Assembly: GCA_050011895.1 (NCBI GenBank)
Contig: JBEKIF010000011.1
Location: 28,712-92,711 of the forward strand
Reading direction: 5' to 3'
DNA from: DATBGO01 sp050011895
Lineage (GTDB): Bacteria > Actinomycetota > Actinomycetes > Streptosporangiales > Streptosporangiaceae
DNA: 64,000 bases
Numbering within the stretch: the first letter of the stretch is position 1; every line of letters begins with the position of its first letter. Positions 8,571 through 16,191 of the stretch are shown one piece after another. Both the position numbers and the translations under genes were made by a program. The notes under the pieces are model-generated. The model made no database searches. It was not told the origin of the DNA and saw only the letters and a list, made by a program, of their open reading frames with translations.

Positions 8571-9080
8571 ATGCTTAACCAGGCCGCCTCGCTAGTTCGT
8601 CTGGACTTCTCTCCGCAGCACCGGCAGCCGCCTGCCTGGCGCATCCTGGTCGCCACGGCCGCGGCAGTCGCGGGCTCGCTGGCCGCCGACGCGATCCTGG
8701 TCGCCATCGGCGAAGGCCTCTTCCCCGGCACCAAGGGATACGCGCACTTTCAGTTCGCCGACTACGCCAAGCTGACCGTCATCGGCGTGATCATCGCCAG
8801 CGCGGCGTGGCCGGTCGTGACGCGGGTGACGTCGGCGCCCCGATGGCTGTTCTCTCGGCTGGCGGTGCTGGTCACGCTGTTCCTGTGGCTCCCCGACCTC
8901 TACATCCTTTACCGGGGCCAGCCGGCCAGGGCGGTCGCCGTCCTGATGGTGATGCACCTGGCGATCGCCCTGGTGACCTACAACCTGCTCGTGCATGTCG
9001 CCCCCGTCGGGCCGGCCCGCAGGACCGGGACCGGGGCGGGGTCCCGCGGCACCGGGCACCGCGGGCACGCCGCACCGTAG
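8571..9080 (+). CDS. DUF6069-like four-helix membrane protein
   Basis: A 169-residue protein with four predicted membrane helices (around residues 22-45, 60-85, 93-115 and 120-145) and a charged Gly/Arg-rich C-terminal tail. The layout and the conserved-looking WPVVTRVTSAPRWLFSRLAVL segment resemble the DUF6069 family of unknown function. ATG 8571 was chosen: a TACCCT hexamer (8558-8563) ends 7 nt before it and no ribosome site is present, so the message is probably leaderless. An in-frame extension upstream exists but has no support. Confidence 0.7.
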   Translation: MLNQAASLVRLDFSPQHRQPPAWRILVATAAAVAGSLAADAILVAIGEGLFPGTKGYAHFQFADYAKLTVIGVIIASAAWPVVTRVTSAPRWLFSRLAVLVTLFLWLPDLYILYRGQPARAVAVLMVMHLAIALVTYNLLVHVAPVGPARRTGTGAGSRGTGHRGHAAP

Positions 9081-9156
9081 CTCTGCCCAGGCCACGGACC
9101 GGCGCGAACCGGCGCGAACCCGCGCCATCTCGCTTTATGGCTCCGAAACGCCGCAC

Positions 9157-9178
9157 TCCTGCCCGGATCCGGGCAGGA
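9157..9178. promoter_or_regulatory. 22-bp perfect palindrome between genes
   Basis: An exact inverted repeat, TCCTGCCCGG followed by AT and CCGGGCAGGA, lies in the 137-bp gap between the membrane gene and the small gene at 9218. It could be the terminator of the upstream gene (a strong GC stem followed by ATTT) or an operator for the small gene and glmS. The stem position 77 nt after the stop slightly favours a terminator. Short direct repeats (GGCGCGAACC) lie just before it. Confidence 0.4.
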
Positions 9179-9217
9179 ATTTGGCATTGCCCTGCGGAAA
9201 GCAGCAGGATTGGCCGG

Positions 9218-9478
9218 GTGCTCGACCACGATCTCATCACCCGGGTGTCCGAGTCCGCGGGCCTGACGCCCGCGGAAGCAGCCCGCATCGTGCAAGACGT
9301 CGTGGCCTGGTACCACGAGCCGGTCGAGGACTACGTACGCCGCCGCCACTCTCACTACCAGGTCTACGGCAAGCGCAACGCTGAGATCTTCGCGCTGATC
9401 GCTGCCGAGATGGCCGATCGCGTGGTCGCCGCGCCCCCGCTGTCCGAACGCCAGCTGCGCCGCATGGTGTACGGCTGA
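9218..9478 (+). CDS. Small conserved protein of unknown function before glmS
   Basis: An 86-residue protein, mostly helical and charged, with LTPAEAARIVQDVVAWYHEPVE and ending ERQLRRMVYG. I recognise similar short proteins beside glmS in other actinobacteria but know no function. It ends 19 nt before glmS, so the two are very likely one transcript. GTG 9218 is the start that begins the conserved part; longer upstream starts are unsupported. The conserved His/Arg-rich middle (RRRHSHYQ) could bind a phosphate or nucleic acid, which is a guess. Confidence 0.65.
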   Translation: MLDHDLITRVSESAGLTPAEAARIVQDVVAWYHEPVEDYVRRRHSHYQVYGKRNAEIFALIAAEMADRVVAAPPLSERQLRRMVYG

Positions 9479-9497
9479 GAACCCCTAGGAGCAAGCT

Positions 9498-11318
9498 ATG
9501 TGCGGAATCGTCGGCTACGCCGGAAACCAGAACGCCGTCCCCGTTCTCATCGAGGGCCTGTCCCGGCTGGAATACCGCGGTTATGACTCAGCCGGGATCG
9601 CGATCCTCGGCCCGAACGGCACCCAGGTCTTCAGGAAGGTGGGCCGCGTCCGGGATCTCGAGACATCGCTGCCCAAGCGGCTGACCGGGAAGGTCGGCAT
9701 CGGGCATACGAGGTGGGCCACGCACGGCCCGGCGACGGAGGCGAACGCTCATCCTCAGACCAGCGGGGACGGCCGGATCAGCATCGTCCACAACGGCATC
9801 ATCGACAACGCCGCGGCCCTGCGCGACCGGCTGACGGCCCAGGGGGTGACCTTCAGCTCCGAGACCGATACCGAGGTCATCGCCCACCTCGTGGCCCGCT
9901 CCGCTGCCGCGACCTTGGAGCAGGCGGTCCTCGACGCGCTGTCCCGGATTAACGGGACCTATGCCATCGCGGTCATTGATGAGCGGCACCCGGACCGGAT
10001 CGTCGCCGCCCGCAACGGCTCCCCGCTGATCCTCGGCGTGGGCGATCGCGAGATGTTCATCGCCAGCGATCTCGGCGCGCTCGTGCGGCACACCACGTCC
10101 GTGGTTCACCTCGATGACGGCGAGCTGGCCACGGTCACCTCATCGGGGTTCCGCACCTTCAGCCGGGACGAGGAGAACACGGCCAAGGCGCCGACCAGCA
10201 TCGACCTGGACGTGGCCGATGTCGAGCTCGCCGAGCATCAGCACTACATGCACAAGGAGATGCTCGAGCAGCCGTCATCCGTCGAGCGGGTGCTGCGGGG
10301 CCGCCTCGATGACAGGTTCGGCACCGCGCGTCTCGACGGGCTCAACCTCGGGCCGCGCGAGCTCCGGACCTTCCGGCGGGTGAAGATTCTCGGCTGCGGC
10401 TCCGCCTACTACGTGGGACAGATCGGTGCCGCGATGATCGAGGAGCTGGCCCGGGTCCCCGCCGATGCTGAGCCTGCCTCGGAGTTCCGCTACCGGAATC
10501 CGATCATCGAGCCCGACACCCTGTATGTCGCGGTCAGCCAGTCCGGCGAGACTGCCGATACCGCGTTCGCCGTGCAGGAGGTCAAGCGCAAGGGCGGCCA
10601 GGTCATCGGGCTGGTCAACGTCGTGGGGTCTACCATCGCGCGGGAAACCGACGGGGGGATCTACCTGCACGCCGGGCCGGAGGTCGCGGTGGCATCGACC
10701 AAGGCCCTCACCCACATGGGCGTCGGGTTCGCCATGCTCGCCCTGGCCCTGGGCCGGGTCCGCGATCTATCGATCAGCGATGGCCAGCGGATCATCGCGG
10801 GGCTCAGGCGGCTCCCCGGCCAGATCCAGGAGATCATCAGCGCCGAGCCGCAGATCGCCGACGTCGCCAAGGGCCTGGCCGGCGCGGAGAGCCTGTTCTT
10901 CATCGGCCGCGTCCGCGGCTTTCCCGTGGCGCGCGAGGGCGCCCAGAAATTCAAGGAGGTGTCCTACCGCCACGCCGAGGCGTACCAGGCCAGCGAGCTC
11001 AAGCACGGTCCCCTGGCGCTGATCGACGAGAACATGCCGACCGTGGCGATCGTGCCCGATGACGAGCTCACCGACCGTAACCTGGCGGCCATTCAGCAGG
11101 TCATCGCCCGCAACGGGCCGGTGGTCGTCATTACCCATCCCGGCGTCGGCACCGGGGATCTCGGGGTCCCCGGGATCATCGTTCCGAAGAACGAGCGCGA
11201 GCTCGACCCGGTCCTGCTGATCATCCCGCTCCAGCTGCTCGCCTATCACGCGGCCCTAGCGCTCGGGCACGACATCGACAAGCCCCGCAATCTCGCCAAG
11301 TCGGTCACCGTCGAGTAG
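9498..11318 (+). CDS. glmS: Glutamine--fructose-6-phosphate aminotransferase (isomerizing)
   Basis: Makes glucosamine-6-phosphate from fructose-6-phosphate and glutamine, the entry step to UDP-GlcNAc for peptidoglycan. The 606-residue length is standard. The glutaminase domain begins with the nucleophilic Cys after the initiator Met (MCGIVGYAG), with typical ARWATHGP-like (HTRWATHGP) and NGIIDN segments. Two SIS sugar-binding domains follow, with CGSAYYVG, SQSGETADT and the C-terminal DIDKPRNLAKSVTVE. A ribosome site (AGGAGC) precedes ATG 9498. It is preceded by the small protein gene and followed by a hairpin terminator. No glmS ribozyme is expected in actinobacteria and none was recognised upstream. 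Confidence 0.98.
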   Translation: MCGIVGYAGNQNAVPVLIEGLSRLEYRGYDSAGIAILGPNGTQVFRKVGRVRDLETSLPKRLTGKVGIGHTRWATHGPATEANAHPQTSGDGRISIVHNGIIDNAAALRDRLTAQGVTFSSETDTEVIAHLVARSAAATLEQAVLDALSRINGTYAIAVIDERHPDRIVAARNGSPLILGVGDREMFIASDLGALVRHTTSVVHLDDGELATVTSSGFRTFSRDEENTAKAPTSIDLDVADVELAEHQHYMHKEMLEQPSSVERVLRGRLDDRFGTARLDGLNLGPRELRTFRRVKILGCGSAYYVGQIGAAMIEELARVPADAEPASEFRYRNPIIEPDTLYVAVSQSGETADTAFAVQEVKRKGGQVIGLVNVVGSTIARETDGGIYLHAGPEVAVASTKALTHMGVGFAMLALALGRVRDLSISDGQRIIAGLRRLPGQIQEIISAEPQIADVAKGLAGAESLFFIGRVRGFPVAREGAQKFKEVSYRHAEAYQASELKHGPLALIDENMPTVAIVPDDELTDRNLAAIQQVIARNGPVVVITHPGVGTGDLGVPGIIVPKNERELDPVLLIIPLQLLAYHAALALGHDIDKPRNLAKSVTVE

Positions 11319-11321
11319 CAA

Positions 11322-11339
11322 GCGGGAGCGCCCTCCCGC
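11322..11339 (+). terminator. Hairpin after glmS
   Basis: GCGGGAG and CTCCCGC form a 7-bp perfect stem around CGCC, starting 4 nt after the glmS stop. No T-tract follows, as is usual for actinobacterial terminators. Confidence 0.5.
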
Positions 11340-11486
11340 GGCGTGCGGGAGCGACGCGGCTGAGCCCGCACGCCCGGCCCGCTCCCCCGCCCGGCCAGCC
11401 CCGGGACTTCCTCGGTCGGCTCGAAGGCGGGCCTGCCGATCCCCGGCGTGAGCCAGAACGTCCTTTACGGCCTACGCTGCTGAATC

Positions 11487-11897
11487 ATGACAGCCTCGCT
11501 CAGTGACACAGCGCGGAAGATCATCGACGCCCCGAATCCCGCGGTGCTGGCCACCATCAATCCGGACGGGAGCCCGCAGACGTCGGTGGTCTGGGTGCGG
11601 CGGGACGGAAATGACCTGCTCATCTCCTCGGCTGCCGGACGGCGTAAGGACAGGAATCTGGCTCGTGATCCCCGGGTCAGCGTGACGGTGTACGACACGG
11701 CCGACCCGCTCGAGTATGTCGAGGTGCGCGGTCTTGCCAACGTCGCCGAGGACCCTGGCCGCCGGCTAGCCGTCTTGCTGGCCGAGGAGTACGAAGGACC
11801 AGGCGCTGGCCAGGAGTTCCTGGATCTGCCACCGGAGGTCATCCGTATCGTCATCCGGATCACGCCGCAGCGGGTTCTCGGGAGCGCTGCCCGCTGA
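11487..11897 (+). CDS. PPOX-class split-barrel flavin/F420-dependent protein
   Basis: A 136-residue protein of the pyridoxamine-phosphate-oxidase-like split barrel, closest in look to the F420-binding Rv1155 group: NPAVLATINPDGSPQTSVVWV, then RRKDRNLARDPRVSVTVYD and the DPLEYVEVRG strand. Members bind FMN or F420 and reduce small molecules or bind biliverdin-like ligands; the substrate here is unknown. A TACGCT hexamer (11473-11478) lies 8 nt before ATG 11487 with no ribosome site, so a leaderless message is likely. It converges with the thioesterase gene. Confidence 0.85.
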   Translation: MTASLSDTARKIIDAPNPAVLATINPDGSPQTSVVWVRRDGNDLLISSAAGRRKDRNLARDPRVSVTVYDTADPLEYVEVRGLANVAEDPGRRLAVLLAEEYEGPGAGQEFLDLPPEVIRIVIRITPQRVLGSAAR

Positions 11898-11938
11898 GCT
11901 GAGCAGCGCGTGACAACCACCTCCGGCCCTTCGAGTTC

Positions 11939-12370
11939 CTAACTCCCCGGAAATGCGGCTAGCCGGTTGGTTGTGCGGCTTCGGCCGCGGAACTCTGCCA
12001 CGACTTGGTCGCCTCGGCGGACCGTGACGTCGTAGATGCCGCTGCGGCCGTAGGTGACGCGCTCCACGGCGACGGCCACCAGCACGTCCCCCTCCCGCGC
12101 CGGAGCGACGAACGTAATGTCCGCGTCGGCGGCAACGGTCACCAGCCCGCGGCTGTTGCACGCGCACGCGAAGGCGGTGTCCGCGAGCAGGAACACGTAA
12201 CCGCCATGCGCGAGCGCGTGGCCGTTGACCATGGCCCGGCTGATGGTCATCCGTGCCGTCGCGGTGCCGTCACCGGCCTCAAGAAGCTCCACGCCGATGT
12301 TTCTCGACGCCAGGTCCGCTTCGAACATGGCGGCCGCGGGACCGCCCGGTGACTGTGACGAACTCGGCAT
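11939..12370 (-). CDS. paaI: PaaI-like hotdog-fold acyl-CoA thioesterase
   Basis: A 143-residue hotdog protein. The family signature is visible: MVNGHALAHGGYVFLLADTAFACACN, with the Asn-Gly-His and the Asp on the hotdog helix used by PaaI-type thioesterases, and later VAPAREGDVLVA. PaaI hydrolyses ring-hydroxylated phenylacetyl-CoA esters in phenylacetate breakdown; no other paa gene is present, so a general housekeeping role on stalled CoA esters is possible. The start at ATG 12370 is set by a strong purine-rich ribosome site (GGAAGAGGAAGG) just upstream; the longer upstream frame is rejected. Confidence 0.85.
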   Translation of the reverse strand: MPSSSQSPGGPAAAMFEADLASRNIGVELLEAGDGTATARMTISRAMVNGHALAHGGYVFLLADTAFACACNSRGLVTVAADADITFVAPAREGDVLVAVAVERVTYGRSGIYDVTVRRGDQVVAEFRGRSRTTNRLAAFPGS

Positions 12371-12683
12371 CGCGCCTTCCTCTTCCCTGATCCACCGTTC
12401 GCTGATGACAATACGGCCAGGCAGTGCGCCGGCTGCAGCGGAGTTACCCCCGGGTAATCCGGCTACTGATCGCCGTGCTGCCGTCCGCACCACCGTTCTG
12501 GATATCAGGCGCAGCTAGCCGTTACGGTGCCAAATCATGGTTTCGTACCGCCAGCCGGGCGCCGTGCTCACCGACCTGACCTACACCGTCCGCTCGATCA
12601 CGCCGATCCCGCCGCCCGGGAATGCGGCGGCACTTGCCGGCACCCGCAGGTGCCGCCCCGCTGACTGGCCTGGCGCGGGCGCG

Positions 12684-12689
12684 TATGCT
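12684..12689 (+). promoter_or_regulatory. -10 hexamer of the FmdB gene
   Basis: TATGCT ends 6 nt before GTG 12696, the spacing of a leaderless promoter. It lies in the 325-bp gap between the divergent thioesterase and FmdB genes. A second hexamer, TACGGT at 12523-12528, sits 8 nt before an in-frame ATG at 12537 and could drive a longer product. Confidence 0.45.
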
Positions 12690-12695
12690 GACGCC

Positions 12696-12911
12696 GTGCC
12701 ACGATACGAGTACCGTTGCCGGGCGTGCGGCGCCACCTTCGAGCAGACCCGCCCGATGAGCGAGTCGTCCGCTCCGTGCAGCTGCCCGCAAGGCCATGAC
12801 GACACCGTGAAGCTGCTGTCCACCGTCGCCGTCGGCGGCAGGTCGGGCTCCCCGGCGAGCGGCCCGGCCGGCGCCGGTGGCGGCTGCGGCGGCGCCTGCG
12901 GCTGCCGCTGA
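12696..12911 (+). CDS. FmdB-family zinc-ribbon protein
   Basis: A 71-residue protein beginning VPRYEYRCRACGATFEQTR, the hallmark of FmdB/CxxC_CxxC_SSSS regulatory proteins. The first knuckle is CRAC; the second pair is degenerate as CSCPQG. The tail is Gly/Ser-rich and ends in Cys-rich GGCGGACGCR. Members are tiny zinc ribbons often beside formamidase, mechanosensitive channel or molybdenum genes; function is unclear. GTG 12696 gives the family's usual start (M-P-x-Y-x-Y). An in-frame ATG at 12537 would add 53 residues with no resemblance to the family. Confidence 0.75.
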   Translation: MPRYEYRCRACGATFEQTRPMSESSAPCSCPQGHDDTVKLLSTVAVGGRSGSPASGPAGAGGGCGGACGCR

Positions 12912-12916
12912 CCCCG

Positions 12917-13007
12917 GCTGCCGGTAGAGCCCGCTGCGGTAGGCCCGCTGCCGTTAGAGCCCGCTGCGGTAGGCCCGCTGCCGCTAGACCCCGCTGGCGC
13001 TAGAGCC
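12917..13007. repeat. 30-bp tandem repeat, about three copies
   Basis: Units at 12917-12946 and 12947-12976 differ by one base (GCTGCCG[G/T]TAGAGC then CCGCTGCGGTAGGCCC); a third, diverged unit runs to about 13007. The array fills the space between the FmdB stop and the end of the minus-strand gene and includes that gene's stop codon. Confidence 0.7.
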
Positions 13008-13539
13008 AGCTGACCCGGGCGCTGGCCACCGGCTCTCCCCCGGGCGGAGCCGCGAGTTCACCGGCCTGCACCCGGTCGAGCAGCTTCCGGACAGCCGCGG
13101 TGATCTCGGGCAGGCAGCCGCGCAGGCTCCTGGCATCAGCGGCCGTAGCCTCGTCCCTGGTCAGGCCGGCCCGCTCGGCAAGGACTTCGAGGTCGGCGAG
13201 CTGCTCGCCCACCCACCCGACCGGGTCGGCCGACAGCTTCGGGTCGAAGACCCGGCTGCCTGGCTCCCAGCCGCGGAACGCCGGGTGGTGGTGAGCGCGG
13301 TCCAGGCTGCCTGGCGGCCCGTCGGCTGCCTCGAGCAGGTCCGCACGCCAGACCGGCCGCCCGACCTCGATCGGCCGGGCTGAGTAGATGGATCCCTTAA
13401 GGTCACCCGGCTCAAGGAGCCTGACCTCCAGCCGCACTCCGCGCTCAGCGCTCTCCTGCCCGGCCAGCGGCTCGGGGTCAACGAAGTAAAGGTCGCTGAC
13501 CACCACACCGAACCGTTCGAATCCGAATGCGTACAGCAT
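13000..13539 (-). CDS. Conserved actinobacterial protein of unknown function
   Basis: A 179-residue soluble protein without signal peptide or membrane helix. It starts MLYAFGFERFGVVVSDLYFVDP, has a strand-rich first half (RLEVRLLEPGDLKGSIYSARPI), a motif rich in His and Trp (DRAHHHPAFRGWEPGSRVFD) and a helical end. I do not recognise a named family. The ribosome site GGAGGAG, 7 nt before ATG 13539, is very good, so it is a real gene. Its stop lies within the 30-bp tandem repeat. The metal-like HHH motif is only suggestive. Confidence 0.75.
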   Translation of the reverse strand: MLYAFGFERFGVVVSDLYFVDPEPLAGQESAERGVRLEVRLLEPGDLKGSIYSARPIEVGRPVWRADLLEAADGPPGSLDRAHHHPAFRGWEPGSRVFDPKLSADPVGWVGEQLADLEVLAERAGLTRDEATAADARSLRGCLPEITAAVRKLLDRVQAGELAAPPGGEPVASARVSWL

Positions 13540-13712
13540 GACAGGCTCCTCCGTTCAGCTGGCTCAGTCCCTATGTTCGCTGGCAACGGCGTGCTCCGCC
13601 ACTGGCAGGCGGTCGGGCGGACCAGCTGGCGCCCTGCTTCTGCCCGCTGCAGCGCGCCTGCCTGGCCTGACCCGGCAACAGGCCGAGGTGGTCGGCGCCG
13701 CAGGCCCGCTGA

Positions 13713-13800
13713 TAGGGTGGATCATTCGGAATTCATGGTTATTACTATCTCAATAGTGTTCTGCGCTTCATCTATTGCTTTAGTTGCGGGGTCACGCAAT
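13713..13800 (+). promoter_or_regulatory. AT-rich promoter and leader of the CHAD-ParA operon
   Basis: From about 13720 to 13830 the sequence is far richer in A and T than anything nearby (for example GGTTATTACTATCTCAATAG). TAGGGT at 13713-13718 is a plausible -10. The 260-bp gap between the divergent genes (13540-13799) otherwise shows nothing clear. Such islands often bind Lsr2-like silencers in actinobacteria; that is a possibility only. Confidence 0.4.
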
Positions 13801-15383
13801 TGCAAAACGCCTTCCGGGAATTTGTGCTCAACGGAAATGACTGGCCAGGGCCGGACGGTGCCCTGCCAGTACCCGGACCGGCCTTCGCATGGGCACCTGC
13901 CAGCAGGCCGCGGACCCTGCGGCGGGTCTGGCTCGACACCTTCGACTGGCGGCTCTACCGGGCCGGGCTGACCCTCGAGCAGGTCAGCAGCCGCGCGCGG
14001 ACAGACATCACGCTCACCGGCCGGGATGGCACTGCGATCGCCGCCGAGCAGGTCGGGGCCCGGCAGCCCGGTCAGGCTGCCGCCAAGCCGAACTGGCCGG
14101 CCAGGCTCGAGGCGCTGCCGCCCGGGCCGCTACGAGAGCACCTCGGCCCGGTGGTCGGCGTGCGGGCCCTGGCACCGGTCGCCAAGGCGGTCAGCGTCAT
14201 ACGCGAGCACCCCGCCCTGAACTCCGATGACAAGACGGTCGCCAGGGTCGCGGTGGAGCGGATGTCGGTCAGCTACCCGTCAGCCGCCACGCCGCCGGCC
14301 CGCCTCACCGTGACCGCGCTGCGCGGATATCAGCCGCAGGCACTCCGCCTCATTGATGCCCTGTCCGCCGCTCCGGGGGTCGCTGGCGCGACGCAGTCGG
14401 CGCTCGAGGCGGCACTGGCAGCCGCCGGTCGGCGGCCCGGCGACTATTCGAGCAAGATCGACGTCGAGCTGGCTCCTGAGATGCCGGCGACTGCGGCACT
14501 GGCCGCTGTTCTGACCGCGCTGCTGGACACCCTGGAGGCCAACGTCGAGGGTACGGTGCGCGATCTTGACGTCGAGTTCCTGCACGACCTGCGGATCGCG
14601 GTGCGCCGCACCAGGTCGGCTCTCAAGCTGGCAGGCAGCGTCCTGCCGGCCAGCCTGACCGGCACGTACCGGCCCGAGTTCAAATGGCTCGGTGACCTCA
14701 CCACGCCGACCAGGGACCTTGACGTATACCTGCTGGAATTCCCCGCAATGGCGGCGAGCCTGGTCGCCGCCACGCCGGCCGACCTTGAGCCGTTTCACAA
14801 CCAGCTTGCGCGCAAGCGCGCGGCGGCCCAGCGGCAGCTGGCCCGCGGGCTCCGCTCGACCCGGTTTTCCAGGCTCAGCACCGGCTGGCGGGATGCCCTC
14901 GCCCGCGCCGCTCCCGGCCGGCGCCGGCCCACGGCCGCGCGGCTCGCCGCCACCAAGATCACTCATGCCCATCAGCGGGTACTCAGCGAGGGCGCCGCCA
15001 TCGCTGCGGCATCTCCCCCGGAAAGCCTCCACGATCTGCGCAAGCGCTGCAAGGAACTGCGTTACCTGCTGGAGATCTTCGGGTCCCTGTACGATCCAGG
15101 CGAGCAGTGGCGGGCGGTCAGGGAGCTGAAGGGCCTGCAGGACTGCCTCGGCGAGTTCCAGGACACCCAGGTGCAGCACGACAAGATCAGGGCCTACGCA
15201 GCTGAGTTGATGGCCGAGCGGGCCGCGCCCGCGTCGACCCTGCTCGCGATGGGCGAGATCGCGGCAGGCCTGATGGTCAGGCAGCAGCAGGCCCGCAATG
15301 AGTTCAGCGGCCGGTTCCGCGACTTCGCCAGCCCGCTCAGCCAGAGCCGGATCCGGGCACTCACTGCGACGGCCGCGCCATGA
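13800..15383 (+). CDS. CHAD-domain protein with degenerate CYTH N-terminus (polyphosphate binding)
   Basis: A 527-residue protein. The C-terminal half (from ~230) is a CHAD domain, a helical bundle that binds inorganic polyphosphate through conserved His, Arg and Lys: HDLRIAVRRTRSALK around residue 262 and LHDLRKRCKELRYLLE around residue 415 are the two signature helices. The N-terminal part keeps the CYTH-like piece LDTFDWRLYRAGLTLEQ but lacks the ExExK triphosphatase motif, so it is unlikely to be an enzyme. Its stop overlaps the start of a ParA-type ATPase (ATGA). Start TTG 13800 is uncertain; GTG 13824 is an alternative. CHAD proteins in other bacteria localise to polyphosphate granules; that role here is inferred. 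Confidence 0.85.
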   Translation: MQNAFREFVLNGNDWPGPDGALPVPGPAFAWAPASRPRTLRRVWLDTFDWRLYRAGLTLEQVSSRARTDITLTGRDGTAIAAEQVGARQPGQAAAKPNWPARLEALPPGPLREHLGPVVGVRALAPVAKAVSVIREHPALNSDDKTVARVAVERMSVSYPSAATPPARLTVTALRGYQPQALRLIDALSAAPGVAGATQSALEAALAAAGRRPGDYSSKIDVELAPEMPATAALAAVLTALLDTLEANVEGTVRDLDVEFLHDLRIAVRRTRSALKLAGSVLPASLTGTYRPEFKWLGDLTTPTRDLDVYLLEFPAMAASLVAATPADLEPFHNQLARKRAAAQRQLARGLRSTRFSRLSTGWRDALARAAPGRRRPTAARLAATKITHAHQRVLSEGAAIAAASPPESLHDLRKRCKELRYLLEIFGSLYDPGEQWRAVRELKGLQDCLGEFQDTQVQHDKIRAYAAELMAERAAPASTLLAMGEIAAGLMVRQQQARNEFSGRFRDFASPLSQSRIRALTATAAP

Positions 15384-16147
15384 AGGTGTTCGCCTCGTAC
15401 AACATCAAGGGCGGCGTCGGCAAGACCGCCACCGCCGTCAATCTCGCCTACCTGGCGGCGCGTGACGGGTACCGGGTCCTGCTGTGGGACCTGGACCCGC
15501 AGGCGGCGGCGAGCTACCTGTTCCGGATCAGGCCGCGGGTCAAGGGGGGCGGCAAGGCGCTCATCGAGGGAACCCGCTCGATCGATGGCGCGATCAAGGG
15601 AACCGACTTCGGCAACCTCGACCTGCTTCCCGCCGACTTCACCTACCGGAACCTGGACCTGATCCTGGACAGTGCCAAGAAGCCCACGCGCAAGCTGCGC
15701 ACGCTGCTCACGCCGCTGCGCGCCGAGTACGACGTGATCTTCCTCGATTGCCCGCCGAGCATCTCGCTGCTGTCCGAGAGCGTGCTGCACGCGGCCGACT
15801 TGCTGCTTGTCCCGCTGATCCCGACCACGCTGTCGGTCCGGACCCTCGACCAGCTCACCGATTTCATCTCCGGCTTCGACGGGCACCAGCCACGAGTCCT
15901 CGCGTTCTTCTCGATGATCGATCGCAGGAAGAGCCTGCACCTTGAGATATCGGAACAGCTTCCTACCGGCCGATCCGACTTCGCGGCGACCGCCATACCG
16001 GCGCTGTCGATCATTGAGCGGATGTCGACGCAGCGCGCCCCGGTGGCCGCGTTCGCGCCGCGCAGCGTCGCCGCGCGCTGCTACGCCGCGCTGTGGACGG
16101 AGGCCAGGGCGCGCGGCGGGCTGCCCGCGCCGCCGTCAGCAAGCTGA
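15380..16147 (+). CDS. ParA/Soj-family ATPase coupled to the CHAD gene
   Basis: A 255-residue ParA-type ATPase. The deviant Walker A is NIKGGVGKTATAVNLAYLA with both signature lysines, Walker A' is LLWDLDPQAAAS and Walker B IFLDCPPSISLLSESVL. Such ATPases form gradients on the nucleoid and position cargo: plasmids, chromosomes, carboxysomes (McdA), chemoreceptors. No parB, parS array or plasmid gene is near. The start overlaps the CHAD stop by 4 nt, so the likely partner or cargo adaptor is the CHAD protein. The ATG at 15380 starts directly at the conserved first strand (MKVFASYNIKGG). Chromosomal Soj is excluded by context, as no gidB, parB or rnpA is here. Confidence 0.88.
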   Translation: MKVFASYNIKGGVGKTATAVNLAYLAARDGYRVLLWDLDPQAAASYLFRIRPRVKGGGKALIEGTRSIDGAIKGTDFGNLDLLPADFTYRNLDLILDSAKKPTRKLRTLLTPLRAEYDVIFLDCPPSISLLSESVLHAADLLLVPLIPTTLSVRTLDQLTDFISGFDGHQPRVLAFFSMIDRRKSLHLEISEQLPTGRSDFAATAIPALSIIERMSTQRAPVAAFAPRSVAARCYAALWTEARARGGLPAPPSAS

Positions 16148-16191
16148 CGGGCCTGCTCAGCAACCCGACGGCGCAGCCGGGCTTCAGCGCG

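Noticed and set aside
9081..9497. glmS ribozyme
   Set aside because: The ribozyme core was not recognised, it is a Firmicutes-type element, and a coding gene fills most of this leader.
11340..11486. A tRNA gene in the gap after glmS
   Set aside because: No T-loop GGTTCGA/AATCC pattern or cloverleaf could be built here or in other gaps.
15380..16147. Chromosome-partition Soj/ParA near oriC
   Set aside because: No ParB, parS, gidB, rnpA or dnaA is nearby; the gene is coupled to CHAD instead.
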